Shown here piece by piece: positions 11,554 to 23,671 of a stretch of 64,000 nt of DNA. Every line of letters starts with the position of its first letter. Position 1 is the first letter of the stretch. Origin of the DNA: Sarcocystis neurona (taxonomy: Eukaryota > Apicomplexa > Conoidasida > Eucoccidiorida > Sarcocystidae); contig KL647297.1 of the NCBI GenBank assembly GCA_000727475.1, positions 1,769,295 to 1,833,294 of the forward strand, read 5' to 3'. Under the pieces are notes generated by a model. It was not told the DNA's origin and did not search any database. It saw only the letters and a program-made list of their open reading frames with translations. The translations under genes and the position numbers were made by a program.

Positions 11554-14500
11554 ATGTGGTACGGACAGCTAGTGATCGGGCCCCCGGGCAGCGGGAAGAG
11601 CACGTACTGCAACGGCATGCAGCAGCTGCTGCGAGCGCTCAACAGGCCGCATGTGGTCATAAATCTGGATCCGGCCAATGAATCGCTTCCCTACGACTGC
11701 AGCATTGCGCTGCAGGAACTGCTGCCCCACACGGCTGCCATGCACCTGTTCTCGCTGGGCCCGAACGGAGGTGACTGCGCCACGCCTGCAGCAACGGCTG
11801 CCCGTCTCATGGCGGGAACACCCCACACATTCGCACCCAGTCAAACCGGCTCCCAAGCAGATACGTACACGCGCAGTAACCATTCTGCATGCCCTTGCTG
11901 GGTACACATGGGTACACAGGCATGTGTGGATACACATTTGTGTAGAACGTCCATTCCCGCACGCACCCTCCGCAGACGAACTCTTCACTGCCGCCCCTAC
12001 GGTATCATACGTAGACGTTCCCAGGTGTACGTACACCTCTGCACGCATATATATATACATGTATACTGGACGACCTTGAAATACATGCTTGAATGTACAC
12101 ATCTACGTAGTCGTGTGTGCAGGAAGAATATGTATGCACGTGTAGAAAGTAAAGACTTGCATATGCAGTCGCGATAGAGTCGAAGACGCATCCGCGAAAG
12201 TATTCTTGCATTTCGACGGTACAGACGTAGGCTCGCGTAGAATACATCTGAGCAGGTGTACGTACAGTCCACGTGTGTCTTATCGAGACGTCCCCGGCGC
12301 AAGTGGGCCCCTCTGAGTTTCACATCCGCTACACAGATATGTTCATTTAATTACGTGTAGATACACACATAGAGAGAAAGAAACCCGTACGTACACTTTT
12401 GTGTATATATATATGTGTATATATACAAGTACATATATATATATATGTATGTGTATATATACATATGTATATATATATGTGTATACTCGCCTGCGCCAGC
12501 AAGAATATCTGCAGATATTGTCGACGCACGTACACGCGTCTCCGGGTCATCAGGCACGCTGTGCTGGAGTAGATTGTTTCACCCGTCTCCCTACAGCGAG
12601 CCATTCGTAGACGCTTTCGTGTACCATACCTACAAAAGTACGAATATACACGTGCGTATACATAAGGGTGGATACGTATACGTCCATGTATGTCAGCATA
12701 TATATATATATATATATGCGGATACACATGCTTATGTATGAATACGCCTGTAGATGCATACATACATATGCACAGAGGTATGTACACATACGTGTATATA
12801 TAATGTATACATGATTAATTCTGTATATAGGTGGATTAATATATATATATATACGTATATGGGCACATGTATGTATGTGTGACTGTTATGAATATATATA
12901 TATATCTGCACAGACACATGTAAACGTATTTGTATATATGTATGCATGGACACTTATATATATATATATATATATATACGTGTATAAGTATATGTATCCG
13001 CACAGAGATATGTACACATATGTGTACATATGTATACATGAATAACTCTATCTAAATGTGTATTTATATACATATATATATGTATAGGGATATAAGTATA
13101 TATGTATGAATGTATACATATATGTGCACAGACACATGTACACATATTTCTGTATATGAATACATGGATAACTACATATATATACCTATCTATCTCTATA
13201 TATATACGTCTATAAATGAATATATATGTATATATGCACATACACAATATATAGTTCTGTGGCGATTTACGGGGTGCTGGCAGTCGTCAGCGCACTGCTG
13301 TCTTTGCTGCGGTTCGTAGTTGTCTGCCCAGGAGATGTGCGTGCCTTCCTGGTGTACGCACCGGCGTCCCGAGGGATGTACGGATGATGCCGCTGCTACC
13401 AGCGCTCTGCATGCGAACCGCTGCTGCCAGAGTACTCAGATACGGCAGGTCCAGCTGTCTTCATCCCGCTGCCGGGGCTGCTGCCACTCGTTGACGCCTA
13501 TAAAATCCTGCGCCCATCTGTCTGTGTGTGTGTGTGTGTGTAATATATATGTATATATGTGTGTGCCCCAGTCCTGCAGTTCTGGGTTACTAGGCTGCTG
13601 CCGGGGCTGCTGCTGTTGCTGCTGCCACTCGGTGACGTGTACGCCTGTGGAAGCGTGTGCCTCTACGTTGTGGCGTACGTACGTATCCGTATACATGTAA
13701 AAGTGGATGCTGTTGTGGACGAGGCGGTGTGGACACCGACGCATGGTGTGGACCTCGGTAGCTATGTGTCAACGCATGCAGATACGACCCGTGTGTGTGT
13801 CTCTGAAAATCTGCACACCTTCCTTTCGTGTATATATTTGTGTGGGGATGGGCGGCTCTGTGCAGCGCTGATTTACTGTGTGGAGCACCTCCTCGCAAAC
13901 ATGGACTGGCTCGAAGAAAAGCTGCGGGAATTCAAAGGCAAGTGCATGACTTCCTCGTCGTCTCACAGTCCAGCGACCGTCTCCTCCTTCGCGTCGACGA
14001 CCTCGTCGTGTGTCGGCCGCAGCACGTGCATACAAGACGTATTATAATACGTGCATCCGCGCGCACGACTCCTAGTCCCTCCGTCCGCTTCTATAAATAT
14101 ATGCATATGCTTTTGTATGTGTGTACGTACATACATACACACATATACATATATATATACGGTACACATGTGTATATATACTTACCTATACAAAGATATA
14201 TATAGGTGTATGTGTCGAGGGGTCCACCTATACGTCTGCTTATACGTATACGCACTCGTGAAGATGTGTACACATCCGCACACGACTTATACTGGCTCTA
14301 TGTGCGTTTATACGTATGCACGCCTTTATCTACAAATATATATACATGTGTATATGTATATATCCAAACACATCTATGTATACTTATATTCGATATGCAT
14401 GGACGTGTGTATGTGTAGAAGTACCCACGTGTGTGTATGTGAACGTGTCCGCAGTGTTGTCGCTTGGCTCGCTGGGAGGCTGCAGTGCTTTTCCCGAGCA

Positions 14501-17500
14501 ACTCTGCTGCCAGTCTCGTCCGACCAGCAGCACACGCAGCAGCCACGTCGTTCAGCCACTGCATGCGCACATAGAAATGTGTGGCTCGACACATCAGAGC
14601 CGACTCTACTACGGACATGTATCCGTGTGGCCCCGGCCTGCACACACACATACATATGTGTACGTATACGTGTACATATCTGTGTGTGTGTGTGTACGTA
14701 TTTTCGTTTGCAAGGCCGACGACCTTCATAGAGATGCATATACATGGGTGCGTCGGCCTAGACGTATTTACGTCTGTATGTTCACACGAGCTGGCCTCCT
14801 CCCTCTCTACGCCGCAGCTCCATGCCTTCCACAGAGGTTTGCCTGAAAGACGGGATGGGCACAGTTGTGGGCGAGCCGCCTGCGACGCAGTCCCCCAGCC
14901 ACACGGCTTCTTACGAATTACCTTCGCATATGTGAGCCACTCGATCTGCGTGTGCTTGAAGGCCGTCCTCAGCGGAGTAGTCCACCCCTCTTGCTGCCCA
15001 CCTACACGTATTATGTGTGTGTCGTTGTAGAGACGCAGTACACACGTCGCAGGGCTTCTCGGCCGGCTGCCGCTCTCCGTCTTTTCCCACATATATGCGT
15101 ATAGCTGTACACACGCAAACCTTCTCAGCCCGTGTCTCTGCCCTTCCCCACCACACATGTATATATGCATGTATATTTGTAGCTGTACAGACAAAGGCGT
15201 ACTTGGTAAACCTTCTCAGCCCGTGTGTGTCTCCCACTCGTTTCCGCCCTACATACACATATATATATGTAGTAACCAGGGTGCATGCGTAGTCACCCCT
15301 ATTGGTAGGAGCCTCGCTGTGTGTATTCAGAAGCGATTCGCATGGCTGGATATGCAACGACTTACGCGTGTTTTGTCTATGCTACGGTGTATACGTAGAC
15401 TCCCTCGTGTATGTCTGTATGGCTGCTTGTATGTGTGACTGTTACCCTACACTAGATATACCTACCGTATACGCATACACACAGACGAAGAGTGTGTGTG
15501 TGTGTGTATACAGTGTATATACATACCCACCTACATATATATGTATAAGTGTGTGTATAGATGACGTGTATATTTCGCGCTGCCATATAGAAATAGATGC
15601 ATGTTGGGTATATATGTCTATAAGTGTCTACCGGTTAGTATACGACACGTCTGTTTTGTGGAGGGCTGGGTCTGTCTGGTCAGGTGGACAGCAGTAGAGC
15701 AGCTATAGATCTATACACATCTATATCTACGTGACGTCTACGTGCGCCAGTACCTATGCACAGACAGGTCCTTCCTCGTGTAAATATATACGTGTAGAGA
15801 TAGAGTGAGACGAGGGTTGTGGACCCACGTCTTGTGCAGCAGCTTAAAGCTGGTGGGTTTGAGGAGCGTCTGCTGTTGCGCCTCGAGTAGGGAGGATGCA
15901 GAGGCATTTGCTGGTGCTGCTCAGCCTCTCAGGAGGAGGAGGTCCTGTCGCTCGTGGGGCTTCTCCTCACCCAGCTTCAGCTGCTGCGGCACCGGCAACT
16001 GCGTCAGCTGCTGTCTTTGCTGCTGCTGGTGGTCTTCTGCATGCGCCTTCTCTGTTTCCCTGGCCAGCACTCCCATTCCGCTCAAGTTCTGCGCGCGCGC
16101 TGTTTTGCGGCAATGTGTGCGACGACTGCTGCCGCTGCTGTCCTGCGGTACGGACGCTGCTGTTGGTCCAGTCGTCCACGTCTTGCTCCTGCTGCTGCTG
16201 CTACGGCTGCGCAACGTCGCGACACTTGGCGCAGCATGTGTCTGCCTTTGAAAGTGTATCCCTCTGCTGCTCCTACTGCTGTGTCCCTCTGCTGCTGCTA
16301 TTACGCTTGCTCATGCATCTGCTTGCTTTGGCACTCTGGCCGCTGCGCTTGCTGCTGCGTCGCCTTCCGGTACTCTAGCACCTACCCGTGTGGCTGCGGT
16401 GGCCGCTGCTGCTTCTACAACGCAGGGTGCTGCTGACGGCTCCGCTGTCCACCGGTGCCCGCACTGCTACTGCTGCGGCTCAAGCTCGACTTCTGTCCCC
16501 ATGGCGTCTGGCGTGTATTGCTGCTCTCTGTTCGGCGCCTCACACGCAGTTGCCATTGCTGCTGCTTGCACTGCAGGGCACTACCTGCTGTTTGACTGCC
16601 CGGGACAGGTCGAGGTATACACGCATAACGACGCGATGCGACGCATCGTAGAGAAGCTGCAGAGAGATTTGGACGTCCGAGTAAGCTATCTCCTGTTGCA
16701 AGTCTGTGCTGCAGCAGCAGGAGAGCCGCATCAGCAGCAGCAACAGCAGCACGGGCAGGAAGAGCGTCGCTGCTACGATCAGTAGTAGCAGCAGGAGCAA
16801 CAGGACCCCGAGCTGTAAATGACAAGAGCAGCACTTTAGGCAGCAACAGCAGCGGCAGTGCGACAGCAGGAGGAACAGCATACGCGAAAGGCAGCTCGTG
16901 GGCAGCAGCGGCAAGTTGCACACCAGCGCAGCACACCAGAAACGGCAGTGCAGCACTAGCAGGGGCGTTACCGACAGCAGCAGCAACCGCATACAGACAG
17001 CCGCAGCAACAGCAGCAGCAGGCGACGCGTCTTCCATATCTGTGTGGCGACGCACTGCTGTGACCGCCAGAGCTGCCAGCACCAGCAGCAGGGCCGTTGC
17101 GTTTCTCCGTGCATCTGTCGCAGCGCTTCTGAGCTCGGCCCAAGTGTGGACGCAAGAAAGGAGACGAGACACGTACACATGCCCCACACACTCCCTGGAG
17201 GGCCGGGATGGGTGGGCACGGCTCTGCGTCTTTAGAAGACTGTCCAGTGTGTCCGAGGAGACACGGCTCTGAGTGGGGTGTCTCCGGAGACACCTTCGCG
17301 GTTCACCTCGTACCAAGAGCTGCTGGTGTCTACACGTTTATCAATACAGGTGTGTGCCAGTCATGCGGAACTGCGACGCAGCTGAACAGACGAGCTCGCC
17401 GTCTCTGGCAGGCGGACAACACAGGAGGGTGTGTTGATTTTGCGGCCTAGCATGTCTGTGTGAGTGCGCAGCGGCTGCGATGCTGGCTGCTGCTGCGGCT

Positions 17501-20500
17501 GCGTGCGGTGCTGCTGCTGCCAAGTGGGTTGCTGGCGCTTGTGTGTCTAAGTGTCTTGGTGCTGCTCCTGTAGCGGGGGTTGGTCCTGCTGTTACTGCGC
17601 TGCTGCTGGTATGTGGGCACCGCCCGGTTGTGTCGATGCGGCTGCTGCGCGGGCTGCTGCTGCTCTTTTGACGCACCTTGCTGCTGCTGTGTGTGTGTGT
17701 GTGTGCTTGTGTGCTGCTTTTCGGCTTTGTGGGGCGCTGCTGCTGCAGCTGACTGCTGTACATGTGGTTGACAGCACGCTGTGTACAGACGGCTTTAAGG
17801 TGCGCTGCTTCCGATAGTATTGCTGCTGCTGCAACTCCTCAGCGGCAGGAAGGCCCGCACTCCTGTGGAAGCAGCAGCAGAGGCTGCAGACAGCAGCATC
17901 TCAACGGCTGCAGGGATCGAACACGAGTGGCCGCTGCTCAGCAGGAAGGGCGGCGAAGCAGCAACACCAGCAGCGGCACAGCAGGAGCAGCAGCGGGAGC
18001 AGCAGCAGCCGCCGCAGCTCGAACGTTTGCTGTATCGACTCATCCACTTAAACACGGCTCTCGGTTCGAGGCACAACCACATACGCAGCAGCACAGACAT
18101 GTGTGCAGCCGAGCATTTGTACAGCCGTTGTGCTTCAGCAGAAGTTTTTGACAAGCAGCTGGTCTACGAAGCGGCAACGACGCAGCAGCAACAGAGGTGG
18201 ACGCGTAGCAGCAGCAGCAGCAGGGACAGCAGCGGCCTTAGTCGCTACAGCAGCAACAGCAGCAGCATCCGCAGCAGATCATCGTCTGCGGCTGTGTCGC
18301 TTCTTGCGCCTCTGCTGGTGCGGCTACCGTACGGTCTGTTGCAACGGACAGCTTTGCACGCCGTCCTATCCTGGGCAGTGCTGCCGTTTTATGTGTGGGG
18401 TGTCGACTGCTGGGCTGCGGTGCGGGGTGTTGCTGCAGTACATCAGCGCGCTGCTTGTTTCTCTCAGCGGACAGCTGCTGCTCGAGCTGCCGCATGTCAA
18501 CGTTCTCAGTAAAATCGATCTGCTGCGGCATCACCGACGTCAACTACGTACGTTGCTGCCTCTCTCCCTTGCTGTTACAATTCCTGCTGGTGCCCCACGA
18601 AGCAGATTTGCTCGCCGGCATTTCCTCTGTAGTTACTGCTGTAACTCACACCCGATATGCTGCCGCACTGCGTTGTACTGCTGCCGTTACTGCAGTCCAG
18701 CTGCTGCTGCTACTACTAACGCCCCTCCTCTCTCTCTTCCGGGTCGCGCGGTTCTTCCTCTTGTCCCTGCTGCACTTTCTTCTGCTGCCGTTGCTACGGC
18801 GGCCATTTCTGTTGCTGCCGCTACTGCAGGTATGGCGCTGCTGTCCCCCTGATGCATCACTTGTTCCGGCTGCTGCTGGTGCTGCACGTGAACAGGTGCT
18901 GCTGCTAATTTTCGTTCTGCTGCTGCTGTTGTTGCAGCTGCTGTCAGGCGGCGCGCCTTCTCGTGTTCCACTGCACAGAGCACTGCCACTGCCTCCCTCC
19001 CTTGGCTGCGCCGCGGCTTCTCTCAGTTTGTGCGGCAGCTTTTGCTGCTGTTGCTGCCGCTCGGGATTCGCTGCATGTCCTCCCAGAGGGCCGGAGGTCC
19101 TACTACAAATGCGCATTCACCTGTACAAGTGTACAGCACATCTGCGTCTTTAGAGAAGGAGACACCACCAGCTGAAGTGACTGTCCACAGTTATATCTCT
19201 ATTGCTCGCCTGTCTCCCACCAGCAGATTATGTGTACGTACGAGGTATACGTGTATTCAAGAGAAGGCGTATTCTCACAGTGGCATAGGAATCTGGAGTA
19301 TTCACATGTAAAATATACATACGTATACAAACGTACATGTAGGTATACGCATGTCAGTACATACATTATATATACGTACATATATATATATATATATGTA
19401 TATATATACATATGTATATGTATATATGTATATGTATATATGTATATATATATATATATATATATTCGCATATGTAGACGTACTCAGTGCCGCCGCTGGA
19501 ACGGTGGTAAGTACATACATTGAGGTACGTCTGTGTGTGCGTGTATGTGTTCCACACTAATGAGATTGACTTTTGTTTGAAGAGCGTGTATGGCGGAGAA
19601 GAAAATCTGTGCAGCGTGGACGTCTGCGTGTGTGTACACTCGAATATATGTCCCTGCGTCGAGGCGTTCCTTTGTTTCTGCTGATGGTTAAATACAACAG
19701 TCAAGATAACGATTTAGTATGAGTATGTATGTGTGGGGGGGTGCAAGTAAGTTTTCGCTGCTGCTGTTGATACCTGGATAAGTAGATATGATGTAAATAA
19801 ATGCGGAAGTTCGTGTAGGTGGTGTCTAAACGCACCAGAAAGTGGCAAATACGTGCATGAATAGAAGTCTGTTGGCTTGCAGCTGCGCTGGAGCGTGTCA
19901 GGCTTTCGCTTGGAGTATTTTGCAGAAGCCCAAGATCTGCAGGAGCTCGTGCGCGCAATCGAGAGCGAGGAGTCCTTGCCGGTATGCCCCTGCGCGAGTA
20001 GACACGCAGAGACGTAGACACACCAGCCTAGAGCAGCAGGAGTCGGCAGAGGAGCGCCTCCGCAGGCCTTGGAGGAAGCAGGTCATTAGCAGCAACAGCG
20101 TTGAAACTGCGGCCGCTGGGCGACAACGTCTGAGGAAGCAGCGGAGACAGGAGAAGCCCGGCTGCAGCAGTGCACGCTCTGAGGCAGCCGCCAGAGCAGC
20201 AGTGAAAAGGAGCCGCCGCAGCCTGGAAGAAGCAGCTGCAGCAGCCTTCCTCTGGCAGCAGAAGCAGCAGAGAGCACCAGGAGCCCCGACCAGCGACAGC
20301 AGGAGTGGGCGGGAGTGATACACCAGCAGCAGTAACAGAACGAGGAGGTCTGTAGCGTGTCTTTGAGACGAAGCACCGCAGTCGGAGGCGCGTGTCTCTC
20401 TTGTGTGAATGTCTGTGCCGATAAGCCTCCTTTGGGGACACTGAAGACCGGGTGTAAAGCTCCGCCAGTGCACGCCTATATAAATGCGCAGATAGAAAAA

Positions 20501-23500
20501 AGTGGCGGGCCAGATACCAGATAGCGGTAGTAGTGTTCCTACGGACATATACATGTGTGTGGTGTGGATGTGGCTACGTATACGTCCGTGTGTGCCCCGG
20601 TGAAGAGGGGATGCGAAGACGTCGTTCGCGTGCCCTGTTGAAGGAGACACGTTCGACTGTACGTAGGCTCGGACCCTATACGCAGAAAAGCACCCTTGCC
20701 TGTGGACTGCGTCGTTGGCGTATGCAGCCGAAGATGAAGGATCTGACAGCACTTCTCTGCGAGCTCATCGAGGACTACAAGTGAGATGCCACGTTTGCCT
20801 ACACTTTAATATCGGCGCGTGCCTACGTTCTGATATTTGTAGTACCTACTTATGTACAGGTGGCGGTAGCTGGGTGGGAGTGTGGACGCACTCAGCCGTT
20901 TTCACTCAGAAAGAGAGTTTTCGACTCTGCTGCGTCATACGTAGTAGTACGTCGTGCTTGGCGCGAGGGAAACGCACGTTCTGGAACACCGACTCTCCGC
21001 TGCTTCGGAGAAGTGGCGACGGTAGGCGCGTGCGGGAGCAGGAGTGTATCTGTACGGCGTCTTTGCATACTTCGTAGGGGTGACGCGGGTCTCTCGGTCT
21101 TCCGGTGTACGTACTCCTCGTCTTCCTCGCGATCACCTACTGACTGCTTCAGCGTAAGATGCAGCATGTTGTGTGGAAAGTTTTTTGAGATGTACGTACA
21201 CTTCACTTGTCTCTTGCGACCCCATTGTGGTATACATGCGGAGGTCTGTCGTGTGTAGCTATTTTTCATTCTGCGTGGCAATGCTTCACCTTGTCTTGTG
21301 CTGCTGCATGCTGGTCCTGGTCCTCTTCTTCGGGTGTAGAGACACCGCAGTTTTGTTCCACTCTGCCTGCCAAGCCGTATCAGTCGTCACTTTTGCGCGT
21401 TTCTTGTCCGATGGACGCACTCTCCACTGGTTTTTCCTGAGCCTCGGTGCGCTTCCCAAATGCGGGAGAGAAGGATGAGCGTGTCTGCTATCAGTCTTCT
21501 CCACCCGTCGTTTTGGTCAGGTTTTCCTTTCCTATGATTCCAAGCGCTCACGTGTTGCTGCCGGTTTCCTGTTTCTGTTTCCTGGGTGCAAAATCCCCGC
21601 TTGGTGGCGGTGCGTTGCATCTTCTGCTTCCAAGCGTGCTCGCTGAATCCCGTGTTGTATCAGCTGTACAAAAGCATCTACCGCCTCGGCTCCGCGGTTC
21701 TGCTGCCTGTCTTCCCTGTGCTGCGCCTGTTGCTGCAGTCTCGTCTCCTTCCACCTCCTGGATATTCAAGACAAGCACTCCGTGCTGCGGCTCCTCAAGG
21801 CCGTCGATCTCGCTAACGGGTTTGTCGCTGCTGACTTAGGTAGCTGCGACCGCTGCTGCAGGGTCTGTGCCTGTTGTGGGGGCTACCGGTGTGCTGCAGG
21901 GTCTGTGGCTGTTGTGAGGGCTGCCGCTGCCGTACGTTCCGCTGCTGCTGTGAGGTGTGCATTTGCCGTCCAGTCTGCTGCTGTCAGGGAGTCTGAATGG
22001 CCATGTTCAACTACGTGTGTATGGATGCATGCGACTTGGTTGGTGCTTCACTGCAGCTACAGTCTAGGGCATTTGGCAGCAGATCTCAGTCTCTTCCACG
22101 TTTCACTGGACAACGCAGAAGACTCTGCAGACATGTAAGTCCCGCGTTGGGGCAGCTGCAACAGCAGCAGCAGCACCGAATACAGCGCCGCAAGCAACAG
22201 CAGTCGCCGCTGCAGTAGCAGCAGCAGCGGGAACAACACCAGCCGTCCACAACAGGAATGCCGACAGCAGCAGCAACGCCACGAACCGCAGCAGCAGCCG
22301 CAGTCACAGCGACGTCAGAGCAGCAACCATGGGGCCGACACCAACAGAAACAGCAGCCAGAGCGGTCGTAGCAGCAGCAGCGGTAACACCGGCAGCGGTT
22401 GTGGGAGGGCCAGCCACCAGCGGCCAGATTAGCAACAGCAGAAGTAATACGGACCCCTGCAGTGCATCGCGATGCAACACGTTCTCCATGGTATGAGTGC
22501 TGTGTAGTGCACTTGGAAGGGGCGTATGCGACGCCGCTGCCCAGACGCGGCGTAGCAGCGGTGTACCCGCCTGGCTGCTGAAGGCGTGTTCTCCTTGCAG
22601 AATATATGTACAGATGCGTATGTCAGTATCCACGTAAATGTAGACGTGCAGATCCACACACAGAGATACAGAGATACATGCGTAGGCCCATTACTACATG
22701 CACGCCTATCAAGATAGCCACAACACCAGTCCGGGTGTCCAGGGTCGGCAGCAGGCTGAGTTTTTTTCTCTGCGAAGAAGAGGAGAGCTGCTTCTATCCT
22801 CCTGCACCACCAGTGCGTACTATGCAGAACCGGGTATTGCAGTGACTCCATGTCGGCGTAGCAGCGGCAGTGCGTAGAAATGTCCACCGCAACAACGGTG
22901 CAGCAGCACTCGCACTAGACGTGCAGCTTTTGTTATTACCGTTGCTAATACTGTTGGCCGGGCTTTTTCTCCTGCAGTCTGGACACCATTCAGGAGCGAT
23001 ACGTGGGCAGTGACAGCAGCGAGGAAGAGAAAGACGAAGGCGCAGAACCAGCAAGAGGAGCACACGAACATGAGAAGAGAGAAGTGGAAGGGCAACGTGA
23101 AGGAGAAGAAGACGAAGGCGCAGAAGCAGCAGGAGGTGCGCAAGAATATGAGAAAGGAGAAGAGGAAGGATACCGTGAAGGAGAAGAAGACGACAAAGCA
23201 GGAGCGCACGCTAAGAAGAAGGAACCGAAAGAGGAGAAAGGATCGAGTGTCTGGGCTGCGATTGCTGGGGGGACTACTACAGAAGCTGAAAAACAAGAGA
23301 TCGGGAGCCTCTGCAGCAGAAGGAATCAAAGCAGCAACCGGACGCGCAGCGTCAACAGTAGTGGCTGCAGCGGCAGCAGCAGCAGTCCTGACGACAGCCA
23401 GAGACGTCACGACGCCTGCAGCGATAGTAGTCAGCACACCTGCTGCAGCAGCAGTGCGGTATCGAGCAGCAGTAGTAGCTGCAGTAGTCACTGCAGCGCG

Positions 23501-23671
23501 AACAGCCATGACGGTAATGGATTTACCAGGAGGAGCTGCAGCACGAGCACCGTCGACAAAAACACTAGCAGCAGCAGTGACGCTGCGCTTCAGCGTGACC
23601 GCAGCAGCAGTAGCGCTGGGATCACAAGCACTGGAGCAGGCATAGCAAACGCAGCAGCAGGACCAGGGTGA
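11554..23671 (+). CDS. GPN2: GPN-loop GTPase 2 (ten exons)
   Basis: GPN2 is a cytoplasmic GTPase that acts with GPN1/GPN3 in assembly and nuclear import of RNA polymerase II and related enzymes. Exons were placed by similarity and phase: 11554-11770, 13866-13937, 16577-16680, 17749-17799, 18439-18547, 19902-19981, 20728-20780 (5' end could be 20686), 21739-21839, 22068-22134 (5' end could be 22080), 22978-23671. All junction phases agree. The product is about 515 aa. Visible motifs are Walker [10 protein letters not shown] (9-17), NLDPANE (37-43), the defining LGPNG loop (68-72), DCPGQ (103-107), [14 protein letters not shown] (164-177) with the SKID guanine-specificity motif, LIEDY, and [10 protein letters not shown] near 235. 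IQERY matches the family C-terminus, near residue 290. Beyond it lies an added tail of about 220 residues: two acidic 26-aa repeats, then Ser-rich sequence. Intron 2 uses a GC donor. The final TGA overlaps a possible GTGAGG donor, so another exon is possible. Confidence 0.94.
12770..13250. repeat. Degenerate AT-rich satellite in GPN2 intron 1
   Basis: At least four diverged units start with GCACAGA(C/G)(A/G)(C/T)ATGTA followed by CACATA or AACGTA and a TA-rich tail. They begin near 12770, 12907, 12998 and 13123, giving a variable period of about 90-137 bp. The tails contain alternating TATA/TACGTA runs. The array fills part of intron 1 and has no coding character. Confidence 0.7.
15025..15290. 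repeat. Degenerate tandem repeat in GPN2 intron 2
   Basis: The motif CTTCTC(A/G)GCC is seen at about 15055, 15121 and 15212. Each copy is followed by a pyrimidine-rich run and an ACATATATG-type run; a GTA(G/T)AGCTGTACA-like element lies between copies. Spacing is 66 and 91 bp, so the units differ in length. It lies in the GC-AG intron of GPN2. Confidence 0.55.
23033..23188 (+). repeat. 78-bp coding tandem repeat in the GPN2 tail
   Basis: Two adjacent 78-bp units encode 26-residue repeats of the form DEGAExAxGAxExEK followed by a Glu/Gly/Arg-rich half ending GEE. A third, partial unit begins DDKAGAH. The repeat lies directly after the conserved IQERY end of GPN2 and adds a charged, probably disordered extension. 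The unit keeps frame, as expected for a translated repeat. Confidence 0.8.

Noticed and set aside
16415..17316. Overlapping 258- and 292-codon minus-strand frames
   Set aside because: They overlap GPN2 exon 3 on the opposite strand and consist of CAG-derived sequence; the plus strand carries the conserved GTPase motifs.
18103..19153. Plus-strand frames of about 250 codons around GPN2 exon 5
   Set aside because: They cross the exon and its introns in frames that do not encode [14 protein letters not shown], and are Leu/Cys/Arg-rich repeat text.
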